This document shows, in pieces, positions 9,741 to 18,132 of a stretch of DNA of 63,206 nucleotides. The stretch's first letter is position 1, and every line of letters begins with the position of its first letter. Both the position numbers and the translations under genes were made by a program. Below the pieces are notes generated by a model, which did not search any database, was not told where the DNA came from, and saw only the letters and a program-made list of their open reading frames with translations. The DNA is from Chloroflexi bacterium TSY (GTDB lineage: Bacteria > Chloroflexota > Anaerolineae > Caldilineales > Caldilineaceae). Where the stretch lies: positions 1 to 63,206 of the forward strand of contig JAHBNG010000084.1 of assembly GCA_019217005.1 (NCBI GenBank). The letters are read 5' to 3'.

Positions 9741-9995
9741 ATGAATCAAAGACACCGTAAGACGCTAATTCGTATTTTTCAGAATCCTGTTCCATCGACA
9801 TTGGCCTGGTTACGTATCGAGTCACTGTTTGTTGCGTTGGGCGCACAGATAATTGAAGGTAGGGGTTCGCGCGTGCGCTTTGAGCTAAACGGTGTAATTG
9901 CCACGTTCCATCGCCCTCATCCTCGAAAAGAGGCAAAGCCATATCAGGTCCGCGATGCGCGACGATTTCTTGAACAAGCGGGGATAAAACCATGA
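9741..9995 (+). CDS. hicA: HicA-type toxin
   Basis: This 84-residue protein resembles the HicA mRNA-interferase fold, including GSRVRFELNG, TFHRPHP and YQVRDARRFLEQAGIKP. Classical HicA has GSH where this has GSR; the GSR/FHRPHP form is a known-looking variant, with the histidine further along. It sits immediately upstream of, and overlaps by ATGA with, a HicB-like gene. That is the usual toxin-first order and implies coupled translation. The role inferred is a type II toxin-antitoxin module cleaving mRNA. Confidence 0.85.
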   Translation: MNQRHRKTLIRIFQNPVPSTLAWLRIESLFVALGAQIIEGRGSRVRFELNGVIATFHRPHPRKEAKPYQVRDARRFLEQAGIKP

Positions 9996-10330
9996 AACCG
10001 ATGAGTTACAAAGGATACGCAGCTCACATTGAATATAGTGAAGAAGATGGTTGTTTGATCGGTCATATTGCTGGAATCCAGGACGTCGTGGGATTCCATG
10101 GCGACTCTGTTGTGGAGCTACGAGCGGCGTTTGAAGAAGCCGTCGATGATTATTTAGAGACATGTGAACGTTTGAATCGATCTCCACAAAAATCATATTC
10201 TGGCCGAATTATGTTGCGAGTCTCACCAGAAATTCACGCTTCTATAGCAACTGCAGCAGAGGCCAGCGGCAAAAGCATCAATCAATGGGCTGCTGACATT
10301 TTTACAAGAGCGGTCCGCTATGAATTATAG
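9992..10330 (+). CDS. hicB: HicB-type antitoxin
   Basis: The N-terminal half (YKGYAAHIEYSEEDGCLIGH, then FEEAVDDYLETCERL) is the HicB partial RNase H-like fold. The C-terminal half (LRVSPEIHASIATAAEASGK, then SINQWAADIF) is a ribbon-helix-helix DNA-binding domain. At 112 aa it is a complete two-domain antitoxin. It would bind HicA and autoregulate the operon through the promoter just upstream. It converges on the response-regulator gene, with 122 bp between them and no clear terminator. Confidence 0.9.
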   Translation: MKPMSYKGYAAHIEYSEEDGCLIGHIAGIQDVVGFHGDSVVELRAAFEEAVDDYLETCERLNRSPQKSYSGRIMLRVSPEIHASIATAAEASGKSINQWAADIFTRAVRYEL

Positions 10331-10452
10331 TGCCCAGATTCTCTTCGTTTCAATACGGAAACTCGACCAAGTGCAAAACATTTGCTATGGGTCGCCAAAC
10401 CCGCAGGCTTCGGCAACGCCATCTTTGAAGAAGCACCCATCTTCGATTATGA

Positions 10453-11100
10453 TTACCCGCCCAATCCATAACGCAGTGCCAGAACAGCAGCTTGCGTACG
10501 ATCCGTGACATCGAGCTTGGTAAAGATGTTGCTTACGTAGTTTTGCACTGTACCTTTTGACAGATAGAGTCGTTCGGCTATGTCTGCATTAGACAATCCG
10601 TCAGCAATAAGCTTGAGCACTTCACGTTCACGTTCGCTCAGGTCCGCGCCAATCGATGAATCTGGGGTTGTTGCCACGGTGGGTTGAGCAATCTGTTGAA
10701 AGAGTTTGCCTGCCACATGGGGATCTACATGCGTTGTCCCAGCGGCAGTACCTTTGATAGCGCCAATGAGCTGTTCGCGCGGCGTATCCTTAAGCAGATA
10801 TCCTGATGCGCCCGCTCGGATTGCGTCGAAGACCCATCCGTCATCATCATACGTCGTGAGGACCAAAACACGGGTCTGCGGATATTTTTCACAAATCTCC
10901 TGAGTCGCCTGAATGCCATTCATGATGGGCATCCGTAGATCCATCAGAACAACATCGGGTTGCTGTTCGGCCACGAGATCGACTGCTTCGGCACCATCGT
11001 GAGCCACACCGACTACTTCAAAGTCCGGCACGGTGCTCAGGATCACCTGCATGCCTTCGGTTACAATGTCTTGATCGTCACAGAGAATTAGGCGGATCAT
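10453..11100 (-). CDS. NarL/FixJ-type response regulator
   Basis: The 215-residue product has an N-terminal receiver domain (acidic pair DD near residue 8, phosphoacceptor Asp54 in VVLMDLRMP, Lys in YLLKDTP). The C-terminal LuxR-type HTH reads SEREREVLKLIADGLSNADI. The start is set at MIRLILCDDQ, because the upstream extension has no family match. It is transcribed in the same direction as the kinase at 11660-12928 and is its obvious partner, although an AlbA_2 gene lies between them. Confidence 0.92.
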   Translation of the reverse strand: MIRLILCDDQDIVTEGMQVILSTVPDFEVVGVAHDGAEAVDLVAEQQPDVVLMDLRMPIMNGIQATQEICEKYPQTRVLVLTTYDDDGWVFDAIRAGASGYLLKDTPREQLIGAIKGTAAGTTHVDPHVAGKLFQQIAQPTVATTPDSSIGADLSEREREVLKLIADGLSNADIAERLYLSKGTVQNYVSNIFTKLDVTDRTQAAVLALRYGLGG

Positions 11101-11233
11101 GGGAGTATTCTCGCTTGTTTGCAAATTGTTTTTGTGTTGCGTGGTGCGTATTGCATGTACTGATCGACTTTCTATTTGCGCTGCATATTGCCGGGTGGAT
11201 GAACTGCCCATTATATTTGTTCATGGCTTAGGT

Positions 11234-11656
11234 TCAATAGGAGTGCGATTTGTAGTAAACGAAAATAGATGCTTGGAATAATCGTACGAGTTCTTCTCTT
11301 GACGCAACCCGTTTTGTGGTGCCAACGCGAATATAATAGCGGTTGCGATTTGTGTAATAGGGTTTGTCTTTGCCACTCATAATCGTGAGACGGGCAATAC
11401 GCGTTCCTGCCACTTGGAACTCATCATAAGCTGGCTGAATTGGGGGAATGCAAGAAGTCCGGCAGATGTTCATGACATCTTTTTCGTAGGAGCGAGACAA
11501 TCCAGAAACTGTCCCATCATCCTCGACACTGAGCCAAATTTCACCACCGTCACTGTTGGCAAAGGCAACAATTTCATCGGCCAGGTCAGCCGCCCTGGTA
11601 CTTTCCGATTTGAACTCTGTATACTGGCTTTCAGATGCTGGAATCTCGATGTCCAT
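11234..11656 (-). CDS. AlbA_2 (Schlafen-type) domain protein, short
   Basis: The 140-residue product is essentially a lone AlbA_2 domain: ESQYTEFKSE at the start, IVAFANSDGGEIWLSVEDDG in the middle, and YYIRVGTTKRVASREEL at the end. Many family members continue into ATPase or winged-helix domains of 400 aa or more; those are absent, and the last ten residues look non-family. The ATG is three bases after the kinase stop codon, so it is translationally coupled to the kinase. Its insertion between kinase and regulator suggests a nucleic-acid-binding accessory of this two-component system, but that is inference. Confidence 0.75.
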   Translation of the reverse strand: MDIEIPASESQYTEFKSESTRAADLADEIVAFANSDGGEIWLSVEDDGTVSGLSRSYEKDVMNICRTSCIPPIQPAYDEFQVAGTRIARLTIMSGKDKPYYTNRNRYYIRVGTTKRVASREELVRLFQASIFVYYKSHSY

Positions 11657-11659
11657 ATG

Positions 11660-12928
11660 TTAGCTCTGTTTTTGTGAAATCGTCAATCGAAGCTCCGTTC
11701 CTTCTTTTGGCTGACTTTGTACAATCAACTCGCCATTCATCATTGTGGCCCGTTCTCGCATCCCCTGAAGCCCATAGTGCCCATTTGAGGAAGTTGCATT
11801 GACATCGAATCCTCGACCATCATCCGTAATTTCGAGAACGATGTCTTGTTCCTGCTCGAACAAGCTGATGCGAACGGTATTTGCATTTGCGTGTGATATC
11901 GTATTCTCAAGCGCTTCTTGTACAATGCGATAAACTCCTTGCTCAACATCCATTGATAGTTGATCGATCGACTCTGCAATATCGAGTTCAACGGTAAATC
12001 CAGCGCGCTTGGCAGTAGTCGTTGCCAGATTACGAATCGCCAGTGTCAAGCCTAAATCCTCCAGAGGTGATGCACGGAGAGCCTGTAACGCACGTCGTGT
12101 TTCGGTCAGGCCACTGCGTGTTTGAGCCAGTGATTTATGTAGCAACTCGCGAGCTTTATCTGGTGCCGATTCCCACGCACTATCGACCGCTTCTAATTGG
12201 ACGGAGACACCGCTCAAGGTGTGAGCCAAGGTATCATGCAGTTCGCGCGCCAGTCGGTTGCGTTCGCGGCTGAGGGTCAGTTGCTCGACTGTGGCTGCAT
12301 AATCAGCCAATTGGGAATTCGCATCTGCCAATGCTTGCCGTTGCTCTCGTTGGGCGTTCATCATGCGAATGATGATATAGCCAATCAGTGCAAAGATGAT
12401 TGTGCGGGCCAGGGCAAGCGAGATAACGTCGAATAAGTATGTACTATCAAACCCGAGCACATACTCAGTCAGTCCGATGTCCAGCAGAAATGTCGTGCCG
12501 GAGAAGAGGAGAACGTGTTTGAACTCATATTGCCATGCAACCAGCACCAGTGGAACAAGAAGTAGAATAAACGTTTGCCAACTACTTCCTTCAACCACCG
12601 ATGTAAAGTCATTCGACCTTTCAATGCTCAACCGTGAGATTAAGGTTAATGGTCGTAGTAGAAGAGCATAAAACGTCGTTGCGATCAAAGCGACTGGTAG
12701 ATATGCTCGGCCCCAACGTTGTTTTGATTCTGACCAATAAAGATATCCGAAGAGCATGAGAAGCGCGACCAGATTAAAGAGAATAGGTAAGGGCGGAAAA
12801 GTGCCTTGACGAATCAACCATACAATGGTGCCGATGACTGCAATCGACAATTGCAGACCAATCACCATCTGAAAGACAGCAAGTAGTCCAGGTTCAATGT
12901 GAGTTGTTTCAGGTTGATAAACTTTCAT
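11660..12928 (-). CDS. Membrane histidine kinase, HisKA_3 (LiaS/DesK type)
   Basis: The N-terminal half has about six hydrophobic helices (for example FQMVIGLQLSIAVIGTIVWL and LFNLVALLMLFGYLYW). A short coiled coil precedes the HisKA_3 dimerisation helix RNRLARELHDTLAHTLSG, with phosphoacceptor His near residue 231. The HATPase domain has N-box QEALENTISHA, DDGRGF and GLQGMRERA. The start at 12928 (MKVYQPET) gives 422 aa. The frame runs further upstream only because a family B element, open in this phase, is inserted seven bases before the ATG. The ligand is unknown; related systems sense cell-envelope or membrane state. Confidence 0.9.
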   Translation of the reverse strand: MKVYQPETTHIEPGLLAVFQMVIGLQLSIAVIGTIVWLIRQGTFPPLPILFNLVALLMLFGYLYWSESKQRWGRAYLPVALIATTFYALLLRPLTLISRLSIERSNDFTSVVEGSSWQTFILLLVPLVLVAWQYEFKHVLLFSGTTFLLDIGLTEYVLGFDSTYLFDVISLALARTIIFALIGYIIIRMMNAQREQRQALADANSQLADYAATVEQLTLSRERNRLARELHDTLAHTLSGVSVQLEAVDSAWESAPDKARELLHKSLAQTRSGLTETRRALQALRASPLEDLGLTLAIRNLATTTAKRAGFTVELDIAESIDQLSMDVEQGVYRIVQEALENTISHANANTVRISLFEQEQDIVLEITDDGRGFDVNATSSNGHYGLQGMRERATMMNGELIVQSQPKEGTELRLTISQKQS

Positions 12929-12939
12929 ATGTTCAGTAT

Positions 12940-13154
12940 CAGTAGATCCAAATTTCAGGTTTTGAGAGAGAATTCTGGCTAAACAGTTGACATAAATACA
13001 AATTTGCTGGTCGATATCTAGTTTTTGCGTTAGATTTGGGCGATTTTCAGATATGAAATAGGTTGTTTTCTGTAACCGAAATCTGAATAAATGACTCCAA
13101 AATCCCTGCAATCTCGACTGAAAATAGCCAAAAACGCCAAATTTGGATCTACTG
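12940..13154 (-). mobile_element. Family B non-autonomous element, copy 1
   Basis: This 215-bp element has inverted ends CAGTAGATCCAAATTT and AAATTTGGATCTACTG. It is flanked by a 5-bp duplication AGTAT at 12935-12939 and 13155-13159. Two further full copies are at 15219-15433 and 21900-22114. It lies directly upstream of the kinase start, so it has either displaced or replaced that gene's promoter. Its open frame on the minus strand fuses in phase to the kinase, but no start signal supports a fusion protein. Confidence 0.92.
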
Positions 13155-13353
13155 AGTATAGCAGTAATTTGATTCTTCCTACAATGTATCAACTCATCTG
13201 ACGCGGTGAGACGATTCATGTGCATTTATGAACCAATTCATGGATAGTACCAGATCTTATCCTTTGAGGCGACACCCTTCGAACTTTGGGGAAACGTAAC
13301 AATGCAAATAATCGAGATTTGCCAAAACATCGAGACAAAATGGGAGGGTATCA

Positions 13354-13980
13354 ATGAGACATTTGCGTGTGCGTAGTACTTACTATCTGACCATACTCAC
13401 TTTCATATTACTTGGTGGTGCTGCTTTACTTTTCGATGGAGAGACCGCTGGGGGACATACACTTCTTCAATCTGTACCGAACGATCATGGAACCGTTCCT
13501 GCAACGGCGACGCCACCCGGCACGATCCCACCGCCTGCGTGTCCTGCCGGAGTCAAAGCGCCTGAAAGAGGGAAAATCATGGTGTTTATTGAGCCGGTTG
13601 CAATCTACTCTGGATGTATGCCGCAAATCAGTTCCGCTGGAGTTCTGACTGAAACAGGATTTGCTCCAACCCTGCTTTACCATGATCCGTACGGTGGCTT
13701 TCCAGAAGCACTCGGTTACCTTGGCGAAGTCTTTGCCGTTTTTGATTATTCTCATTATGAACTTGATAGACTTGTGACTATCCTGGAAACCTACAAGTGC
13801 GAAGACATCGGAAGAGCCTTGGAAGCGTGCCGCCAAGTAAATGGTATCAAAATTTCTGATTTGGGACATGAATTTGTGACATCGTTCGAGATGCGGTCTG
13901 AGAATACAGCGGTCATTGACTTCCCAAATACAGAAAAAAATGACTCCAATATCTTTATCCCCTTTATTGCGAACGAATAG
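13354..13980 (+). CDS. Secreted protein of unknown function
   Basis: I do not recognise a family. The 208-residue product starts with a signal peptide (YYLTILTFILLGGAALLF). A Thr/Pro-rich stretch follows (TVPATATPPGTIPPPAC, about residues 47-63), then a compact domain with four or more cysteines. It ends NIFIPFIANE, a variant of the hydrophobic Pro tail seen in other exported proteins of this window. It is a stand-alone gene, followed 30 bp later by a family D element. A cell-surface or extracellular location is inferred. Confidence 0.75.
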   Translation: MRHLRVRSTYYLTILTFILLGGAALLFDGETAGGHTLLQSVPNDHGTVPATATPPGTIPPPACPAGVKAPERGKIMVFIEPVAIYSGCMPQISSAGVLTETGFAPTLLYHDPYGGFPEALGYLGEVFAVFDYSHYELDRLVTILETYKCEDIGRALEACRQVNGIKISDLGHEFVTSFEMRSENTAVIDFPNTEKNDSNIFIPFIANE

Positions 13981-14010
13981 TTCCAATCGTCCTAAGAGCC
14001 ACATCATTTA

Positions 14011-14112
14011 GGCCATTCCAGAGAAATAAATCCCTAATTTGCCAAGTCGGTTTCTCTGGAATGGCTTGAGCTTTTCCAGATTAAATTAGGGATTTTAATT
14101 GTTGGAAAAGCC
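14011..14112 (+). mobile_element. Family D 102-bp double-hairpin element, copy 1
   Basis: The ends are GGCCATTCCA and TTGGAAAAGCC. The body contains two adjacent stem-loops: CATTCCAGAGAAA pairing with TTTCTCTGGAATG, then GCTTTTCCA pairing with TGGAAAAGC. The 3-bp duplication TTA flanks it (14008-14010 and 14113-14115). Identically sized copies are at 28041-28142 and 49099-49200. Its termini resemble those of the ISAzo13-type element at 21397-22919, which also duplicates TTA. Confidence 0.9.
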
Positions 14113-14313
14113 TTAAACTTCGGACCACAAGTGTTAACATGAGATAACCGAGTGCAACGCACGGCGATAGCCCGGAGTGAAAGAACGAACGTTCAGGACA
14201 CTGTGCAATGCACACTCCGCTTAAGTTAACACCTATGAACTTCGGACAATCGTCCCTCGGCAGAAAACGACTGTAGCGTCTGAAATTTAAGTGGCGTCTC
14301 AATAAGCACCAAT
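14113..14313. repeat. Intergenic repeat fragment shared with 27.3 kb
   Basis: No gene is seen. The segment ending near 14300 contains, inverted, GAGACGCCACTTAAATTTCA. That string recurs almost exactly at 27282-27304, just upstream of another minus-strand gene. ACTTCGGAC occurs twice here (about 14117 and 14240). These look like arms of another short palindromic family. The element lies downstream of the ABC permease gene and could end its transcript. Confidence 0.4.
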
Positions 14314-15189
14314 CTAACCTTTAACACCAGTGATCACAATCCCTTGGACAAAATATCGCTGGGCGAGAAAAAAAACGGCAATTACAGGGATCAAAGCAAC
14401 AATGGTGGCAGCCATGAGGGCCTGCATATCGAGCGTAAACTGGGTTTGAAAGAGGCGAAGTCCGAGGGAAACCGTAAATTTTTCAGTGTGGTTGAGGTAG
14501 ATGAGAGGCTGCATGAAGTTGTTCCACGCAAATGTGAATTGTTGGATGGCGACGACGCCAAAAACCGGTAAGCTGAGGGGTGCGAGAATTCGCCAAAAAA
14601 TGCCGATTAAGCCACAGCCATCGATCTTGGCTGCGTCATCCAGTTCACGTGGGATGGTCATATAGTATTGGCGGAACAGGAAAATATTAAAGGCATTGGC
14701 CGCAAGCCAAGCCGGCACAATCAGGGGCAAATAGGTATTGATCCAGCCAAGCCGGGCAAAGAGGACGTATTGGGGAATCAACGTCACTTGAAAGGGCAGC
14801 ATGAGTGTGCTCAAGACCATCATAAAGAGGATGTTGCGTCCAGGAAAACGCAAACGGGCAAAGGCATATGCGGCAAACGATGTTGAGAGCACACTGCCGA
14901 TCACGTTGAAAAAGGCATAGTAGGCCGAATTGCGAAAGAAGGTCGCAAAGGGATAATTTTGCCAAGGGCGAGACCAATTGCTCCAATCAAAATAGGCGGG
15001 AATCCATTGAGGTGGAAATTCGTATGCTTGCCATCCAGGCATGACTGATGTGCGCAGCATCCAGACGAAGGGCAACGCAAATGAGACACACCCGATGATC
15101 AGCACAATGTAGAGAATGACACGATTGACCGTGCTGACAGGATCAGCTTGTAGTTTCTGTTGGAAGCGGTCTAAAGACGCAGCGGACAT
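14314..15189 (-). CDS. Carbohydrate ABC permease (MalG/UgpE type)
   Basis: The 291-residue product has six transmembrane segments and the cytoplasmic EAA loop in the form RELDDAAKIDGCGLIGIFW. That loop contacts the transport ATPase, and the product ends FVQGIVITGVKG, both typical of the MalG/UgpE family. The start at 15189 (MSAASLDRF) is used because the longer frame begins inside an inserted family B element. It is the third gene of a binding protein-permease-permease set. No ATPase gene is nearby; such systems often share an MsmK-like ATPase encoded elsewhere. Confidence 0.92.
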   Translation of the reverse strand: MSAASLDRFQQKLQADPVSTVNRVILYIVLIIGCVSFALPFVWMLRTSVMPGWQAYEFPPQWIPAYFDWSNWSRPWQNYPFATFFRNSAYYAFFNVIGSVLSTSFAAYAFARLRFPGRNILFMMVLSTLMLPFQVTLIPQYVLFARLGWINTYLPLIVPAWLAANAFNIFLFRQYYMTIPRELDDAAKIDGCGLIGIFWRILAPLSLPVFGVVAIQQFTFAWNNFMQPLIYLNHTEKFTVSLGLRLFQTQFTLDMQALMAATIVALIPVIAVFFLAQRYFVQGIVITGVKG

Positions 15190-15218
15190 GGCGTTGGTTC
15201 TTCTGTAATTTGAAGTAT

Positions 15219-15433
15219 CAGTAGATCCAAATTTGGCGTTTTTGGCTATTTTCAGTCGAGATTGCAGGGATTTTGGAGTCATTTATTCAGATTTCGGTTA
15301 CAGAAAACAACCTATTTCATATCTGAAAATCGCCCAAATCTAACGCAAAAACTAGATATCGACCGGCAAATTTGTATTTATGTCAACTGTTTAGCCAGAA
15401 TTCTCTCTCTAAACCTGAAATTTGGATCTACTG
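15219..15433 (+). mobile_element. Family B non-autonomous element, copy 2
   Basis: This is a 215-bp copy in the orientation opposite to copy 1, flanked by AGTAT at 15214-15218 and 15434-15438. It separates the two permease genes, leaving 30 bp before the downstream ATG. It may be polar on the second permease, or may supply an outward promoter; neither can be decided from sequence alone. Confidence 0.92.
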
Positions 15434-15440
15434 AGTATGC

Positions 15441-16391
15441 CTATTTTTTCAACTCGCTCTCATAAAAAACCCATAACTCCGAGCTTTTGAAGACTGCCAG
15501 AGTAAAGAGCATAATAATGGCAAAAAGAATCCACGTAATTGATGACGCATATCCAAAATGGAATTGCTCAAACGCCTTGCGATAGAGATAGAGAACGACT
15601 GTCAAAGTTGCGTTATTGGGGCCGCCAGAGGTCATGATGTACGCTTGGGTGAAGATCTGCCAAGAACCGATCAGCCCCAGGATAACGCTAAAGAAAATCG
15701 TTGGCGTTAAAAGAGGAATCGTCACATGTCGGAAGCGTCGTACTGGGCCAGCACCATCGATTGTTGCCGCTTCGTATAAGACCGTAGGGATGCCTTGCAA
15801 GCCAGCCAAAAAGATGAGCATGCTCCCCCCTGCACCCCAGAGTGACATAATGATCATCGAAGGCATGGCCCAGGTTGCTGAATAGATCCAGCGCGGCCCC
15901 TGAATACCAAACCAGGAGAGAACTTCATTGATTAAGCCAAGTTCTGGATTGTAGAGCCAAGCCCATAGCACGGCCACAGCCACCCCTGACACAATGGAGG
16001 GCAGATAATAGATCGTGCGGAAAAGCCCCTGGAGCTTAACGTCTTGATTGAGCATGAGGGCAATGAAGAGAGCAATCGTGGTGCCCAATGGAACCATGAC
16101 AAAACTGTAGTAGGCTGTGTTAATCAGCGATTTACTGACCAGCTCATCATTAACCAGTTTGGCATAATTGTCGATTCCAATGAATTTTGTCTGAGTTAAG
16201 AGATCCGTCTTGAAAAAACTCATGCCCAGAGATGCCAACATGGCACCCAACGTGAAGACCACAAAGCCTAAAATCCAGGGCGAAATGATCAAATAGGCGA
16301 TCAATGTCTCTGATTGGCTGGGCCGTAGACTCCACCATTTACGCCTCGGCTGTATTGTCGTTTGTGACAATGTTCCTTGCTCCGCCGTCAT
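15441..16391 (-). CDS. Carbohydrate ABC permease (MalF/UgpA type)
   Basis: The 316-residue product has a short cytoplasmic N-terminus, six hydrophobic helices and the EAA loop YEAATIDGAGPVRRFRHVTI. These place it in the UgpA/LacF permease family. It pairs with the MalG-type permease downstream. The C-terminus (SELWVFYESELKK) is complete, and its stop codon lies only about three bases from the target duplication of the family B element. Confidence 0.92.
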   Translation of the reverse strand: MTAEQGTLSQTTIQPRRKWWSLRPSQSETLIAYLIISPWILGFVVFTLGAMLASLGMSFFKTDLLTQTKFIGIDNYAKLVNDELVSKSLINTAYYSFVMVPLGTTIALFIALMLNQDVKLQGLFRTIYYLPSIVSGVAVAVLWAWLYNPELGLINEVLSWFGIQGPRWIYSATWAMPSMIIMSLWGAGGSMLIFLAGLQGIPTVLYEAATIDGAGPVRRFRHVTIPLLTPTIFFSVILGLIGSWQIFTQAYIMTSGGPNNATLTVVLYLYRKAFEQFHFGYASSITWILFAIIMLFTLAVFKSSELWVFYESELKK

Positions 16392-16412
16392 ATCTTATCC
16401 TTCATTGTGACA

Positions 16413-16456
16413 GGATGCCAAGGTGACGATGCACCTGTAGTATCACCTTGGCATCC
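16413..16456 (-). promoter_or_regulatory. Intercistronic stem-loop after binding-protein gene
   Basis: GGATGCCAAGGTGA (16413-16426) pairs perfectly with TCACCTTGGCATCC (16443-16456), a 14-bp stem with a 16-nt loop. It lies between the binding-protein gene and the first permease gene. There is no T-run, so it is probably an mRNA-stabilising or attenuating hairpin. In ABC operons such hairpins keep the binding protein in excess over the permeases. Confidence 0.65.
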
Positions 16457-16476
16457 CATCATCTGGTCATCAACCC

Positions 16477-17889
16477 CTACCAATTTACTGACGCATATGG
16501 TGGTGCAGTCCCCACGAGATCGGGGAACTCTTCTGCCATAACGGCTGTAACCTCGTCTGCCGCAGCAGCAATGGCCTCAACACCATTTTCTTGGCTAACA
16601 AATACGCTATCATATGCAGGAGTAATCAGCTCCTTTGCTGCACCGTGATTGGGGAAGTAAGGCCAGATGATACCCAGATCTTTGTCCATGGCTTCCTGCC
16701 AGACGTTCAGGTTGACCTCTTCCAGTTCGGGGAAGGTTTCACGCATGACATCGATCCATTTGGGAATCAAAGAGCGACGGGCTGGCTGCAACCCCTGTGC
16801 ACGTGCCATTGCGATTGCATAATCTTCCGAAATGAGGAACTGCATCAGGTCCCAGGCCGCATCCGGGTTGGCGCTGCCTTGCCAGATGGCCCAACCGTCA
16901 GTTGTATTAATCGTCGTATGTCCGCCAGGTCCTTTGGGCAAGGGGGCCACGTCCCACGTAAATTGGGGTTCGCTCTGAACCAAGCGTTGGAGCACCCAAG
17001 AGCCTTCTTCCGCCGAGGCAACTTTGGCTGGTGCAAACATCGCCACGCTGCCAAATGATTCAACCATATCTGGACGAGCGATCACCTGAGTGTCATACAT
17101 TTGCGCACGGATCCACTCCAGAGCATCCTGGTTTGGCTGATCGCCCAGAGCACATCGGGTCCAATCAGCCGGGTCGACAGCACCACCGCCAAAGTCGGCC
17201 AGGCGAATCTCGGTTTTCCCTGAATACCAATAGCCAACCCAGCCGCCCCAATGTTCAACCCGATCGCCATCATGTTTGGTCAAGCGACTCATGACATCGA
17301 CATATTCCACATGGTCCCATGCATCGTCCCAACTCGCCGGCGGATACGCTTCACCTGCTTCATCAAAGATATCTTTGTTGTAATAGAGCACGAGATTGCC
17401 GCAATATTGAGGGATTGCATACCAGATGTCGGGCCAAACAAAAGACATTAATTGGTTGGGTACCCAATCATTGATAATCTCATCTCCTAAATCTGCTTCG
17501 ACAAAGGCGCGTAGATCGAGCGTCTGTTTTTTCTGAGCAAAAAGCGGCAGATTGTCGCCCCAGCCATTGAAGAGATCGGGTGCCGTGCCAGCTACAAACT
17601 GGGCCAGCAGTTTTTCAATCCAGCCATCGGGTTGGGGGTTAAACTGGACCTCAATGTCTGCGTTCTGTTCAGCGAAGAGTCCACTGGTTGATTCCCACGC
17701 TTTGGGGAATGCTTCGCCACCGCGATCCTGATAGACGATTGATACTTTTTCCATGGTCGTCGATGCTCCACCATCGTTCGACCCTCCCGGGGAAGATGCT
17801 GGACAGGCTGCAAAAACAGCAGCGCTCACACCCGCCGCAGAGAGCTGCATGAAGGTACGACGAGAAAGGGTTTTCCTGTTGATTGTCAT
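16477..17889 (-). CDS. ABC sugar-binding lipoprotein, Tat-exported
   Basis: The 470-residue product starts with a twin-arginine signal (SRRTFMQLSAAGVSAA) running into the lipobox VFAAC, so it should be exported folded and lipid-anchored. The body is a family-1-type extracellular solute-binding fold, with LAQFVAGTAPDLFNGWGDN and TTDGWAIWQGSANPDAAWDL as recognisable segments. The start at 17889 is supported by GGAG nine bases upstream. It is first in the transporter operon. The ligand is probably an oligosaccharide or glycoside, by family only. Confidence 0.92.
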   Translation of the reverse strand: MTINRKTLSRRTFMQLSAAGVSAAVFAACPASSPGGSNDGGASTTMEKVSIVYQDRGGEAFPKAWESTSGLFAEQNADIEVQFNPQPDGWIEKLLAQFVAGTAPDLFNGWGDNLPLFAQKKQTLDLRAFVEADLGDEIINDWVPNQLMSFVWPDIWYAIPQYCGNLVLYYNKDIFDEAGEAYPPASWDDAWDHVEYVDVMSRLTKHDGDRVEHWGGWVGYWYSGKTEIRLADFGGGAVDPADWTRCALGDQPNQDALEWIRAQMYDTQVIARPDMVESFGSVAMFAPAKVASAEEGSWVLQRLVQSEPQFTWDVAPLPKGPGGHTTINTTDGWAIWQGSANPDAAWDLMQFLISEDYAIAMARAQGLQPARRSLIPKWIDVMRETFPELEEVNLNVWQEAMDKDLGIIWPYFPNHGAAKELITPAYDSVFVSQENGVEAIAAAADEVTAVMAEEFPDLVGTAPPYASVNW

Positions 17890-18132
17890 TGCTTTGGGCT
17901 CCTTCTTGAATGATGCGTGAATCTGTTTTGGAACATATAATGGCTGAGGGGGAACAGACTCCTGTTTGGACCGACAGGCTGCACACTTCTGAACCAAGAA
18001 ACTATGTGCCTAGAGTTTCAAGATACTGATTGTGGGAATTTATACGCATAGTATCAAAAAGCCCAATCAAGGTCAAGTCTTGAGAGACTGATCGATGAGT
18101 GTTATACTTTCAGAAATGTTCTGATTCTCTAG

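Noticed and set aside
13040..13154. Open frame in the family B element as a small gene or kinase N-terminus
   Set aside because: The same frame recurs in all copies regardless of location, with no ribosome binding site; it is element sequence.
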